Notes under the pieces: model-generated
The model's input: the letters and a program-made list of their open reading frames with translations, nothing else
Told to the model about the DNA's origin: nothing
The model's database searches: none
Program-made: the position numbers and the translations under genes
From: Podocnemis expansa
Lineage: Eukaryota; Chordata; Testudines; Podocnemididae
Length of the DNA stretch: 64,000 nt
Assembly (NCBI GenBank): GCA_007922195.1
Contig: ML682059.1
Coordinates: 10,118,118 to 10,182,117, forward strand
Direction: 5' to 3'
Shown here: piece after piece, positions 63,721 through 64,000 of the stretch
Position numbering within the stretch: the first letter of the stretch is position 1
Layout of the letters: every line of letters starts with the position of its first letter

Positions 63721-64000
63721 GCAATGTTCCCTGTAAGCTGCGCTGGCACGCTGCAGCGCAGCCCGCTGCAGCCGCCAGCGCAGGGAAGGCTGCCGGCAGC
63801 GCACTGCCAGCAGCCAGAGTCCTTCAAGGGAGCTCCTGTGGAGCAGGGGATTTTGAAAACTCCTGCCCAGAAAAGCTCTAACGGAGCATGCCCAGAAAAT
63901 CTGGGCGTGCTCCGTAGAGCTTCTCTGGCCCAGGAGTTAGGGCTGGGCCCTGCCCCTCCAGTCCAGCTCGGAGGTAAGTTTGTGGGGGCTGGGGGGGGCG
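63721..64000. mobile_element. GC-rich repeat element running off window
   Basis: Begins gcaatgttccctgtaagctg, similar to the terminus of the element at 16536 (cactgttccctctaa), then very GC-rich sequence to the window end. Confidence 0.45.

Noticed and set aside
48856..64000. A first exon of the gene expected next to COL15A1 in mammals (TGFBR1)
   Set aside because: I found no signal-peptide exon or recognisable receptor sequence; the GC-rich window end is repeat.

Overview
This is a vertebrate nuclear genomic window, most likely from a turtle. Its only supportable protein-coding host gene is the 3' portion of COL15A1 (collagen XV alpha-1 chain), on the + strand. I reconstructed 16 consecutive exons from 1895 to the stop codon at 48853-48855. 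They keep one reading frame through every GT-AG junction and give 500 residues: interrupted Gly-X-Y collagen, then the NC1 trimerisation segment, a hinge, and the 172-residue endostatin-like (restin) domain with its four cysteines. The gene enters the window already inside an intron, so its 5' part lies upstream. The 3' UTR follows 48855; its exact end is unclear.

The turtle assignment rests on the repeats: many CR1 LINEs, including a fairly young 1.7-kb copy with a 441-codon reverse-transcriptase ORF; many short hAT-like DNA transposons with 8-bp target duplications; two DIRS-like elements with inverted terminal repeats; and MIR/CORE-like tRNA-derived SINEs. A softshell turtle is possible but is only an impression. 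The protein is clearly COL15A1 and not COL18A1.

Layout: 1-5009 holds exons 1-4 and microsatellites. 5010-17073 holds short exon 5, a foldback hAT element and the first DIRS-like element (10446-13035). 17074-26586 holds exons 6-9 among CR1 fragments and a 0.8-kb hAT-like element. 26587-34715 is a large intron with CR1 copies and two hAT-like elements. 34716-43343 runs from exon 10 to exon 11 and carries another hAT-like element, the second DIRS-like element (35850-39288) and a near-duplicate CR1. 43344-48855 is the compact 3' end (exons 11-16). 48856-64000 is the 3' UTR followed by intergenic DNA dense in hAT-like elements, GC-rich minisatellites and a 400-base assembly gap (52380-52779) flanked by inverted copies of one repeat. 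No second host gene, RNA gene or CRISPR array is visible.

Points most worth a second look: a 42-nt cysteine-encoding microexon; a tandem NAGNAG acceptor at exon 10; the textbook DIRS architecture of two insertions; a hammerhead-ribozyme-like fold in a repeated element; and two CR1 copies sharing the same inactivating frameshift.
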